NCBI RefSeq assembly: GCF_000001735.4
Contig: NC_003074.8
Coordinates: 5,270,101 to 5,334,100, forward strand
From: Arabidopsis thaliana
Lineage: Eukaryota > Streptophyta > Magnoliopsida > Brassicales > Brassicaceae
Reading direction: 5' to 3'
Length of the DNA stretch: 64,000 nt
Under the pieces are notes generated by a model. The model was not told the DNA's origin. It made no database searches and saw only the letters and a list, made by a program, of their open reading frames with translations. The position numbers and the translations under genes were made by a program. Below, piece by piece: positions 47,008 through 57,357 of this stretch; position 1 is the stretch's first letter; each line of letters begins with the position of its first letter.

Positions 47008-49335
47008 ATGGCTTCCTGTAAGTTTCTCTACCTGTCTCTTGTTGTCTTGCTTGTTCCAGTTTTCTTGGGATCGTACACTAAATTGGGTTTGTGTTTCCTC
47101 ATTCAAATTTGAATGCTTTCGTAGTTTTCTGCTCTCATAGAATCATATTCATCGAAAGGTTGTAACTTTGGGGATTCTGTTTATTGAGTGATAGGAAAAC
47201 TCAGAAAGGGACTTAACTTTGAACAATTAGGTTGATTTTGGTATAAATTAGAGATCTAAAGTTGAAGAATTTGTCTTCAGTATCTGTTTCAATGGAGATG
47301 AGATTCAAGTTACTTCATTTGATATTGAATTGCCAAGCTAATCTAATTGATGAGTTTGGCAGTGATAAGTTAATTTCATAATTTGTATCTCTTAATATGA
47401 ATTACTCGACAACATTACTTAATCTTTCACTGTTGAGTATACGTGGAGATCGGTTAACGTGAGTTTATTCTAAGACATTATATTTTGAATTACTTAAAAC
47501 TTTCTGGAGCTATCTTGGATTGAGTGTATAAGATTTGCTTATGCTCAATTTTAAAAAGTGAGGGATCATATTGAAGATAAGTGCTTATTTAGTCTTTCTT
47601 TTTGACTCTGTCTTGTTTTGGCTGATTTCCCATATTGAGACCTTGGCGTATGACGTATGTTACAGGTAGCCTAGGAGTTCCTAAAATTAAAATCTCGGCA
47701 GTAGACCTTAGTAGAGTAAGATCTGGAAGCTTACTGATACCATACAATCAAAGATCATTGCTTCGACAAAGGCCAGTGAAGTACTTGAGTCTGAAGACAA
47801 CATTTGGATCTGTGAAAGCTGTCCAAGTGTCTACTGTCCCAACTGCAGAAACATCAGGTACACTTATCTCTATATGTTTTCTTAACTTGAATATGCTCAT
47901 TTTTACCGATTTTACTATCGATATGTTTTGCACATCGAGTGTGTTCACATGTGGGCTGATGTGTTCCTAGAAAGTCTCTTTTAGTTTTCCTTTAATGCTT
48001 TCTGATTTATTCTTGTTATCAACAGCTACTATAGAAGTAAAAGATTCTAAAGAGATCAAGTCATCTCGATTAAACGCTCAGCTTGTTCCCAAGCCTTCTG
48101 AGGTGGGTTTTGATTTTCCATTTAATGTTAGAATGTCAATTTAAGAACTCTGGTTCTTCTCCCTTATTGTCAAATGGAAGAGAAGAAATGTGTTGTCTTG
48201 AGGATTAAGTGGAGAATTCACTTGTTGCCTGCACAATAAAACCATTTGAGTCTGTTTTTTTAATTGGATGCATTCAATATGATTTCTTTTTCGATCTTTT
48301 AGGTGGAAGCCCTTGTAACTGAAATATGCGATTCTTCATCAATTGCAGAGTTTGAACTGAAAGTAAGGCTCTACTCAATTGAATTGTTGTCATGTTATTG
48401 CTCTTTTGCAGAGTCATCTCAGCTAAGTTTTTGAATAGGATTCTTATCTAATAATTTCGGCCTCTTTCATTTGCACATTCTAATAGCTGGGGGGTTTCCG
48501 ACTATATGTAGCAAGGAACATAGCTGACAATAGTAGTCTACAACCTCCGCCAACTCCTGCTGTGACTGCTTCAAATGCAACTACCGAGAGTCCTGAGTCG
48601 AATGGATCAGCTTCCTCTACTTCACTGGCTATCTCAAAACCAGCATCGTCAGCCGCTGATCAGGGTTTGATGATTCTCCAATCTCCAAAAGTAAGAGACC
48701 ACACAACTCAAAGGCAAAATGTCATATACTCTGTTGGAAAATGCTATATTTTATAGTTTCAATCAGAAAGTTGATCCCAATCTAAATGGTGTGTAATATG
48801 TGCAGGTAGGGTTCTTCAGGAGATCCAAAACCATAAAGGGTAAACGCCTGCCTTCGTCTTGTAAAGAGGTATAACCAATCTTCTTGAACAGAAGAGAGTG
48901 TTTGATTTCATGGGGGAAACCACTGACTAATCTCTTATTTGCTCTTGTTTAATCTGACAGAAAGACCAAGTGAAAGAAGGTCAAATTCTGTGCTACATTG
49001 AACAACTCGGTGGCCAATTTCCAATCGAGGTTAGATAATATTCCATTTTAATTCCTGATTTAGTAATTACTATCACTTGCTTCAACCAACTCAGTTAAAT
49101 TGCTTCTCTGTTTATCGATCAATCTTCTAGTCTGATGTTACCGGCGAGGTAGTCAAGATACTCCGAGAAGATGGAGGCAAGTCTCTCGTCTTCTTTAACC
49201 TTTCTTCGTTTTTCTTAAAACCTCGGTGTAATGATTTTTCTTATCGTTTTCTCATTCGGAACAGAGCCTGTAGGATACAATGATGCTCTCATCTCCATCC
49301 TTCCATCCTTCCCTGGGATCAAGAAGCTTCAGTAA
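47008..49335 (+). CDS. BADC3: Biotin/lipoyl attachment domain-containing protein (BADC), plastid ACCase regulator
   Basis: Nine exons, starting with a 10-nt exon (47008-47017). The others are 47666-47857, 48026-48102, 48303-48362, 48487-48690, 48806-48868, 48961-49029, 49131-49176 and 49265-49335, totalling 263 aa. The N-terminus (MASCSLGVPKIKISAVDLSR) is a chloroplast transit peptide. The middle contains a Pro/Ser/Thr-rich linker, and the C-terminal 80 aa form a biotinyl-like barrel (VGFFRRSKTIKGKRLPSSC, then EGQILCYIEQLGGQFPIESD). In true BCCP the turn carries the biotinylated Lys in A/M-K-M; here it reads EQLGG, so no biotin can be attached. BADC proteins replace BCCP in the heteromeric acetyl-CoA carboxylase and damp fatty-acid synthesis. 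Intron 8 is a GC-AG intron. Probably AT3G15690 (recollection). Confidence 0.92.
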
Positions 49336-49614
49336 AACCAAATTCGAGCTGGTTTTGAGTTATGACACTGTGCCTTGTGTATGCTTTTAGATAAAGAAAC
49401 TTCATTCATATTTGTATTTGTCTTTTGCTTGTATGAAAGTTCTTCTTTAAGACTCTTTTATTCTGTATGCTTTTTCTTATATATAAAAACATTATGGTAT
49501 TTTTTTTTAATCGTACATAGATGATTTATACACATACAATCCCAAGATTTTAACGATAGGTGATTCTAACAGTTAAAGATTTGGACATTGCTGTTATTTG
49601 ACAGTTGATTATTC

Positions 49615-49821
49615 CTAACGTTGGAGAAGAAGCTGCTTTCGGAATCTTTGTATAAATGCCTCTGCTCTTTCGTTGATGTCACGTTCCTTCACCACTGGCT
49701 TCCTCGCCGGAAATTTCTCCACCGTCGCCGCTGCTCTCTTAGGCTGTTCTACGGCCCTCCTTGGCTCATAGGTTGATGATCTGTAACCAGAAAATATGAG
49801 ATGAGAGAAACGTTGATTCAT
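49615..49821 (-). CDS. Short DUF761-type protein, 68 aa
   Basis: Single exon from the ATG at 49821 (MNQRFSHLIFSGYRSSTYEP), ending in INERAEAFIQRFRKQLLLQR. The last 20 residues match the DUF761 (cotton-fibre expressed) C-terminal motif, with D/N-x-R/E-A-E-x-F-I-x-R-F. The segment before it is basic (RRAVEQPKRAAATVEKFPAR). On the minus strand a TATA-like TATATATAT lies near 49900 with a short upstream ORF (MII stop) in the leader, supporting this start. An internal GGTTACAG could be mistaken for an acceptor. Function unknown. Confidence 0.6.
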   Translation of the reverse strand: MNQRFSHLIFSGYRSSTYEPRRAVEQPKRAAATVEKFPARKPVVKERDINERAEAFIQRFRKQLLLQR

Positions 49822-51035
49822 TTGGTGGTTCTTTATCAGTAATGCTTAGTTCTTGCTGTCTTCTTTTAGTACTCAAATGATCATTTGTGTGAACATATAT
49901 ATAGATAAAAACATGCGTATATTATTTGTAATGTAGTATCATGTATGGTTAAAGATGTGGCTCTAGATACATTGAACTTTTGATAGAATAAGCTTTTTTG
50001 GATTAAGATAAACATTAGTTTATAGTGCTAAATCATTAGATACGCATATGTTTGTGTATTTCTTTTTGAAAATTCCTACTATTGCATCTTGATTTTTTTT
50101 TGTTAAAAAACTTGCAAAGAATTTTCAGGTTTTTATTTTCCTCATTTTCCTGAAGATTATCCTACTTTCGACTATTAAACATTCCGATAATATATTCTGA
50201 CTACATATTTATTCATATAATATTTTCTTTCACGAATTAGTGCATATTATAAGATATATTAGTATATAGTGAAATCTGAGTCGATGATTTGAAGTTTCGA
50301 GAAAATACAAAAGACAGATAAAGTATGTGCCGTGATGAAGACAAGACAACCATAATATTAATCATAGGAAGGAATACAATTATTGAAGTATGGCCTAAAT
50401 TTGTGCCTAACTCTCACTTTAATTGGCTAAGCAAATCATCCTTCAGGAGATTTTGTTTTTATCCTTAGATATTTGAGATCAATAATTACGGAAAAAGGAT
50501 ATTAATCCATGCGCCGCATAATTTAAAGAGATGACATCATCTATATTTAACGAGAATCAAACTTTCTTTTAGTTAAAAATGAAATACAAAACCAATAAGT
50601 AACCATCAAAACATCGCAAGCTTCACCAAATTCTTCAAACTCTAACCCGTGGCGTAAATAATACAATAACTCTCAAATAGAATACACAAATAGACTAAAT
50701 GATTAATCTCCCTAATCAAAATCTACGCAACTATCTTTAAGCTCTCCATGCACAACACGGTTCCTACAAGGAAAAAAAGAAATGACAAACGAGTTTGTAA
50801 GAAAAATATATACAAATTTGTCTGATGAACAATTAATGGACTAGGTATAATCTGAATATCAGAAAAGCTAGTAATTTTAAAACATGCCAAAGTATTACCT
50901 CGATCGAGTGTACATATTAGTTCCTGTCTAGTAACTTGAGAACTGTTACACAATTAAATAAAACCTTAGTAATAATATATATGAAATGAAGCCTGTGTAG
51001 TAATAAACTAATAATATATCTATATATTAAAAAGT
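49822..51035. other. Intergenic region between DUF761 and the CNL
   Basis: DUF761 promoter at the left, AT-rich spacer and the 3' side of the truncated CNL at the right. I looked for LRR remnants downstream of the CNL stop and saw none in any frame. Confidence 0.5.
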
Positions 51036-52276
51036 TTATAGAATTGGACCTGAGAAATTAGGAGGAGAGGTACTCAAGATGTACAAAGCGTCACGCCATT
51101 CCTGAGGTGTTTTCTTAGAGGCCATGGCTCGGCCAATTGTGACCAGAGCCAGCGGGAGGCCATCACACTTGGCTGCAACCTCTTGAGCAACTTTGGTTAT
51201 GTCCGGGTGGCTCTTCACTATCTCTTCTCCAGCATTCATCTTAAACAAGTCCCAAGCTCTCTCCCATGGCAGCTTCTCCATTTTGATCTTAGTTTGTGCT
51301 CCCATTTCTTGACAAACCTCGTCCGAACAGGTTGTGAACACGATCTTAGACCTGTTCAGTCCATCCGGAGGCGGCACACCAGCTTTCACTATTATCAAAA
51401 TTCAAATCCCTAAGAATTAGGACCAAGGGTAACACAAGAAGACTTGAGTCGCAAGTCATATATAACGCAGGATTCTTGAATCACAAGTAATTATTTGTTA
51501 CCTAGATCGACTTTCTCCCAAACGTCATCGAGGAATAAAGCGAATCGTCTCTTGCTAAGTATCTCGAAGATCTTACCGGCTTTCTCTTCCTCTGTCTTGC
51601 TCATCCACGACCTATCAAGAAACCCTATCTTCTCTCGGATCGTGTCCTGAATCTTTTCAAGATTCACATTCTTGGACACAAACACCCAAATCACAAAGTC
51701 AAACCCATTTAACTTGTGCTGAAGCAACCTGTTGTTTACCTGAGTCAACACCGTCGTCTTCCCAACACCTTCCACGCCGTACAACCCAATAATCCCGGTG
51801 TTATCCACCGTCATACACCTCCACACTAGCCCGGAAACCGCCTCCAACCCAACCGTCTGATCATCTCTATCAACATTCGAAATCATCATCGATCCACTAC
51901 CAATGCCACTATTCTCAACCACCACATCGAATGTTCCTCTGCTCTTTATCTCCTGAACCTCTTTCAGCTTCTTGCAAAGCTTCTTGTCCAGCTTGTGAAA
52001 ACTCATCATGCTCGATCCATTAGAAGAAGAGGAAGACATCAACGTTATCAACATTTCTTCTGCTTCTTTGATCGCTACATCGGCTTGTCTAAGCCAGACT
52101 TGGACTTTCTCGAGCCGCTTCAGCTTCTGTTGGTCTTCATACATTTTGACCCTTTTCATCACAATGTTGCGTAAATCTTTGAGCTCCTCTGTAGCGGTTT
52201 TCAGCTTCTTCACGTTATCGTTCTCTTTTCCGACGTAGATGCATCGTGTCACCATACTCTTGAAATCTTTCCCCAT
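51036..52276 (-). CDS. Truncated CC-NBS (CNL) resistance-type protein without LRRs
   Basis: Two exons, 52276-51502 and 51388-51036, totalling 375 aa. An N-terminal coiled coil is present (residues about 20-120, NDNVKKLKTATEELKDLRNI and VQVWLRQADVAIKEAEEM). The NB-ARC then shows the P-loop GVEGVGKTTVLTQV, kinase-2 FALFLDDVWEKVDLG, RNBS-B SKIVFTTCSDEVCQEMGA and GLPLALVTIGRAMASKK. The protein stops after WRDALYILSTSPPNFSGPIL, before the ARC2/MHD motif and any LRR. The sequence type is that of the RPS5-like CNL clade, in which full members are about 850-900 aa. Truncated NB proteins can be signalling helpers or decoys, or simply decayed; sequence cannot distinguish these. Probably AT3G15700 (recollection). 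Confidence 0.9.
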
Positions 52277-53463
52277 CCTTACAAAGTTACTTAGTTACAA
52301 TCTAATTTTCTTTAATTCAAAGAAGTAATCACTCAATGAACATATAAGTTATAACCATATAAGTATATAGAAGATCGTGTTAGCCATGGCTTGTACTGAC
52401 CCGCACGTTGTGTTTTCTTTATTTATTCAAGTGTTAGTCGTTGGAGGACCTCAAGATTTATTTATCCTATTTTATTCGATCGTGTGATTAATATTTAGAT
52501 GAATTGACCAGCTACTTTGACAATAATATGCATTAGTATACTGATTTCTCTTTATTAAACCAAAATAATTCGTTGATTGTCTCGTGTTATGGTTATCATG
52601 TCATAGACATACAATGATGCATACAAATTTAATGGGGAAATGCAAAATATGAGAATCTTGTTTTATAATCTAGTATATGGCTCTAGCTAGTAGAGTTTTT
52701 CAACTTTTTTCCTCAAGATAACGATCATTGGTCTGAATGTCACAAACTAACCAGTGTACATGTAGTCTTGAAAATTAGAGTATCATACTATGCAATCTCA
52801 TGATCAACTTCCAGTTAACAACAACCAACATTGTCTGATGGAGATGGGAGGTTTTACATTGGTTTATACAAAGTTGTGTTTTCTAAGCCTCATTTGCTAA
52901 ACCATGAAGATGTCACAAGAATGCATGGAAATACAAAAGCTGCCTTGATAGAATGGTATAAATGGATGTATAAAACTCTGTTCTTGAGAAGAAAAGCATT
53001 TGCAGAGGTAAGTGCTCATAGAACTGAAGAGAAAGTAAGCTCTTTAGGAGGTTCATAAGAATGATTTTGAAACTGGCAGAGGATCTGCATTGCCCTGACT
53101 GCTTCTGTGAATTCAAACTGTAATCTTTTAACACAAGTTATTGTTTATTTTCATTAAAAGCGTCATATTTCAATCGTTTTTTTAAAGTTCAGCCGCTCTT
53201 TTAGAATTTAACAAATTAGTATGTCCCTTCAGAGCTTAGACCATTCACGAATTTCACTTCCCTAAAACTATTCGAAAAAATCATAAACAACACTGCGAAA
53301 GAAGAAATTGTCACAAAACGTAGCTGATTTAAAGATAAAAGTGTCTATAATTATAAGTTGAGGTTTATATGATTCTACAGTTTCAAAGATGATGGCTACA
53401 AAGATGATGACCCGAGCGTTGCAGAAGCTACCTCCTTACCAACGACCAGCTTGTTATGTAGTC
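52277..53463. other. Intergenic region, CNL promoter and SEC11 3' side
   Basis: AT-rich spacer. An open frame of 75 codons (52831-53058, +) has no recognisable domain and is not called. The right end is the signal peptidase 3' UTR. Confidence 0.45.
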
Positions 53464-54685
53464 TTAGTCTTTCGATGTTATAACGAGCAAACCCAATGCA
53501 CCAATGAGTATATACTAAAAGAAGAGAAGATGAACAAAAATCTTCTGGTGAGTACATATATCTCAAGTCAAAAACCATGACATAAATTGCAGGCCGTGTT
53601 AGAAGATTGTACCTTGATGATAGGCTTTTCTGTCATGATAATAGTAACCCATCCAACATAAGGCAAGAATCTGAAAAGAGATCAAAAGGGAACAATTTAC
53701 GGCTCTTGAACATTTCGCACCAGTTTCAAGGAGATCACAGGGGCACAAAAGCTTGTTGAATTAGAGTGTTTACCCAACAGCTCTGCCCATGATATGATGC
53801 CTGTGAAGCCAAAGCTGTCCTTCAGCATAGAGACCAATGTCATCAATGTCATTGTTGTCACCTGGAAAATGTTAAGTTGTGTCAGGAATTGGTTACTATA
53901 AAGGGTTATTCATTCATACCAACAAAAACTTAGCACCTTTTGTTAGAACATCAACTGCTTTAGTATCTCCTCTCTCATGAACCTGTGATGTGTTAAAACA
54001 ACAAACAAGCGAGTAAGCAATCAAGTGTAAGTATCCTGAACCTCTGATGTCCAGAGATGAGAAAAAGTACGAGAAACATTACTTTGATTGCTCGATGAAC
54101 AATGGGAATTTCACGACCCTGAAAAACGAAAGCATCAAGACAAATTAAACCACGAGAATCGAAGAAAGATAGTGAATTGATGGAACAGGACAAGAGATAC
54201 ACTAACATCAACACTGAACACAACAATCTCGCCTGCTCGAATAGGCTCATCAGTCATCCGCAAGAACAATATATCTCCCTGTGTCACATTAGCCTCAAAA
54301 TCAATAACCAACAACCACATAATCAAATGCAATGAGTAAAACATAATGTGACTTACTCTCTGAAAGCCAGGTTCCATACTTTCAGAGAGAACAACAACCA
54401 CTGGTGATTCACTGCCAGTGACACATATCAATGCCTTCCAAATTATCAATGCAGATGTAACGATCATACCTAAACCCAAAAACAAAACCAAACCCATTAT
54501 ATACATATTAAGCTTCTCAAGATGTGACATTTGGTGAGATTTAGATACCAATTTCTCGAAATCTAAAACGCAAATGAGAGTAAAATCAATTGATATCGAA
54601 ACGAACCGAGAGTGATAGCCTGAGTGAGAACTTGACGGATCTTGATAGATTTGATGGAATCTACAGTTTCTCCGATGAAACCCAT
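53464..54685 (-). CDS. SEC11-type catalytic subunit of signal peptidase (S26)
   Basis: A minus-strand multi-exon gene, start 54685 ([20 protein letters not shown]), ending in a 17-codon exon (53514-53464, [16 protein letters not shown]), about 180 aa. A membrane segment ([17 protein letters not shown]) is followed by box B with catalytic serine in [18 protein letters not shown], box C/D with catalytic histidine in [16 protein letters not shown], and box [13 protein letters not shown]. The Ser-His-Asp arrangement, with His instead of the bacterial Lys, marks the ER signal peptidase complex. This enzyme cleaves signal peptides of nascent secretory proteins. A C-terminal hydrophobic segment closes the protein. 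Probably AT3G15710 (recollection). Confidence 0.94.
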
Positions 54686-55228
54686 GATTGATTCTTCCTT
54701 CGATTTCGTGTTTTTCCCAGCGAAAGTGATAGGATCAGATCCCTTTGACCCTTCTCCTTCAAACGCGTTTCAGTGGAGAAGAGAATGAAACACAGATTTG
54801 ATTTGATTCACGAGCGTTTCTGCAAATCGGTTTAAATATCGAAATGTCGGTTTACTACTGTTAGTTAAACCGGTTTAAATATTAATGAATATGTTTGAAT
54901 TTAAACCTTTGACTATATCTTTATTACGGAAATACCACCATTTATGGCTATAAATAGCAATAGATTTGATTTTGATATATGTGAAATTTTGGGGTTTTGT
55001 TATAAATGGTAAGAAAATCAAGTAAATGAAAAAATAATCTCATTGAAAAAAATAGGCTGTTGAGAATAAAAACAAGGGTTTCATTTTTTTTCTTTGATAA
55101 TTGGTTAATTAAACCATTCAGAAAATAGTTCTCCTGTTTGTAACATAGCGGAGTTTGAATCCATGTGGATGTGGTGACACTTATAAAAACAATTAGATTA
55201 CAAATTTTACTCGCATAATATATGTAAC
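54686..55228. other. SEC11 promoter and polygalacturonase 3' UTR
   Basis: About 150 bp of SEC11 leader and promoter, then AT-rich spacer running into the 3' side of the polygalacturonase. Nothing else was recognised. Confidence 0.5.
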
Positions 55229-57357
55229 CTATCTAGCTAAAATATATGTAACCAAAGAGATAAATGAAACTAATATGGCAATATTGTAAACTCTAAGTTG
55301 TTTCCCTCTGCTTTGAAAAACCCATATTGGATCTTGCATCGGTTGTGTTGTTGTTCTTGGTTGCACTGATTGTGCCGACATGCAAGTTTGTTCCAGCAAT
55401 TGCGCCGATGAAAACATATCTGTGGAAAGTTCTAAACATTCTAGACCTGGTACAGCAATTGTAGACGCACCTCTCACGTTTAAACACTGTCCTTGTGCGA
55501 CTTGTCCTGATCCTGATGATGCCGTTTCTATTTTCATGTCTCTCAAGAAAATCTCTGTGCATGGAACTCTCTCGCTGCATCGGAAGTCAACACCGTACTC
55601 TGACTTTGACGTCCCAATGAAATTACTAAACACCACTTTGCTCACTTCCACTGCCGACGACTACAAAACCGAACAAAAAAACTTAAATTTTGTTATTAAA
55701 AACAGTCTTATGATCAAAGTAAATTTGAGATACGTACCTTACGATCTTTGGCATTATCGGAATCGCCACCGTTATAGAACTGATCGATTATGATTGGATT
55801 TTCAACATTGTCTAGAGTAATTCCATTGAAAGTAATCATTCTCGCGTAACCCGATCCGCCCTATGTATATATAACCAGAACTTATTTAAAAGAACAAGAA
55901 AAAGAAACACATGTAAGGTGACTGAAACATGAGAGTTTAATAAGAAAATTCAAAAGTACCTGCCAAGTTTTGATCCGAGCTCCATTCATAGTTCCTCTAA
56001 AGTTACAGTTTTGGACACATACATTCTCCACTGTAGCTGTCTCTCCATCTTTTCCCAAGCTTCCTATGCTATACATTTTACAATATACATGGTTTATCTA
56101 TATATATGTAAAACATAGATAACATTTTGTAGTACATTTTTAATTTGGTTAACCTTATCCCATGGCCTGGTCCGCAATCTATACCGGAAATGTGGATGTT
56201 AGACGTCCCCGAATTAATCGCAATGCAATCATCACCTGTCAATGATGATAATCAGTAAATTCCAAATGACATTATTTGGATAGGACATTTGGTGGACCGT
56301 CTATTTTGACATGTAAAGATTGCATTCATACATCAAACCCGTTCCAAAACTTGCTTTTGTTTTTCAATAATGTATATAAATTGAGCCAATACTAACTGTA
56401 TTTGTAAATTTGCCAAGAGTCTCCAAAAATCGAGTTTATTCATACCGGTTGCGATGATGCAATCCTGGATGACAACGTTGGATGAAGCCCCTACGTCGAT
56501 TCCATCGGTGTTAGGACTTGATTCAGGTGCATTTATTCGTAGGCTTGAGATGGTCACATAGTTGCACTCGCTTATGTGAATGTGAGCCATTGGACTATCT
56601 AAATGCGTTAACCCACTCAATCTAAGGTTGTTGCAGCTCCTGAACTTCAATGCCTAATCTCATAAATCATAATTATCTTGTTTTTAATTTAGCTAAAACT
56701 GCATACAAAACGAATCAATGTTTTGGGAAAACAAACAGCTAACGTGATACTCACGGTAGGTCTAGAGCCTTTGTGTTCCCACCAGCTCGAACCCTGGCCG
56801 TTAATTTCACCGTCACCTTCAATCACAAGTCCTTCAATGTCTGTAAAAAGAATCCATTGATCTTTGTCCCCTTTCCAATTTCCTTTACTCGGTGCAACCA
56901 GCTTGCCTAACATCTTCAATTAAATTACAAACTAGTAATTACTTACTTCAAAATATTCGTCATTAATATCCAAGGAAAAAAAAAACAGGGGAAAAACAGA
57001 GTACCTGAACAAAAACAGGGGTGGATTTGCAAGACCCTTGAAACTTCAGGGGCTGTAACATAAATGTCATCCCTGCCGGAACGACAAACTGCCCATCTCC
57101 TGTTCCGCTACACACAGCTTCCCAAGCTTTCAAGAACGCCTTTTGTTTTTTTAATTCCAGGAAAAAACTTTGATATTTTAGGAACTTTTTCGGATTATAA
57201 TGGACAAATGACAACTACAGAACTTAGTTTTTACCTGTGAATCGTCTGTAACTCCATCTCCAACCGCTCCGAATTGAGTAACATCCAATGCATTCGAAGA
57301 TGTGAAGATTTGAAGAAAGAACAGTGAGAAATTCAAGAACCAAGTCTTCTTCTTCAT
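55229..57357 (-). CDS. Polygalacturonase (GH28) with C-terminal hydrophobic tail
   Basis: A multi-exon minus-strand gene of about 450-460 aa, start at 57357 (MKKKTWFLNFSLFFLQIFTS), a clear secretory signal peptide. The GH28 beta-helix follows. It opens at DVTQFGAVGDGVTDDSQAF and the active-site motifs come in order: SPNTDGIDV, ATGDDCIAI, CGPGHGISIGSLG and ARIKTW. All catalytic residues (Asp, Asp-Asp, His, Arg-Ile-Lys) are present, so it should hydrolyse homogalacturonan in the wall. After the usual Cys-rich end, the last exon adds about 45 aa with a Gln/Thr-rich linker and a hydrophobic tail (VYNIAILVSFISLVTYILAR). This tail is unusual for GH28 and might be a GPI-attachment or membrane-anchor signal. 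Probably AT3G15720 (recollection). Confidence 0.92.

Noticed and set aside
52831-53058. 75-codon open frame between the CNL and SEC11 genes
   Set aside because: No domain, no coding-like context and an unclear start. Possibly a remnant, but not supportable.
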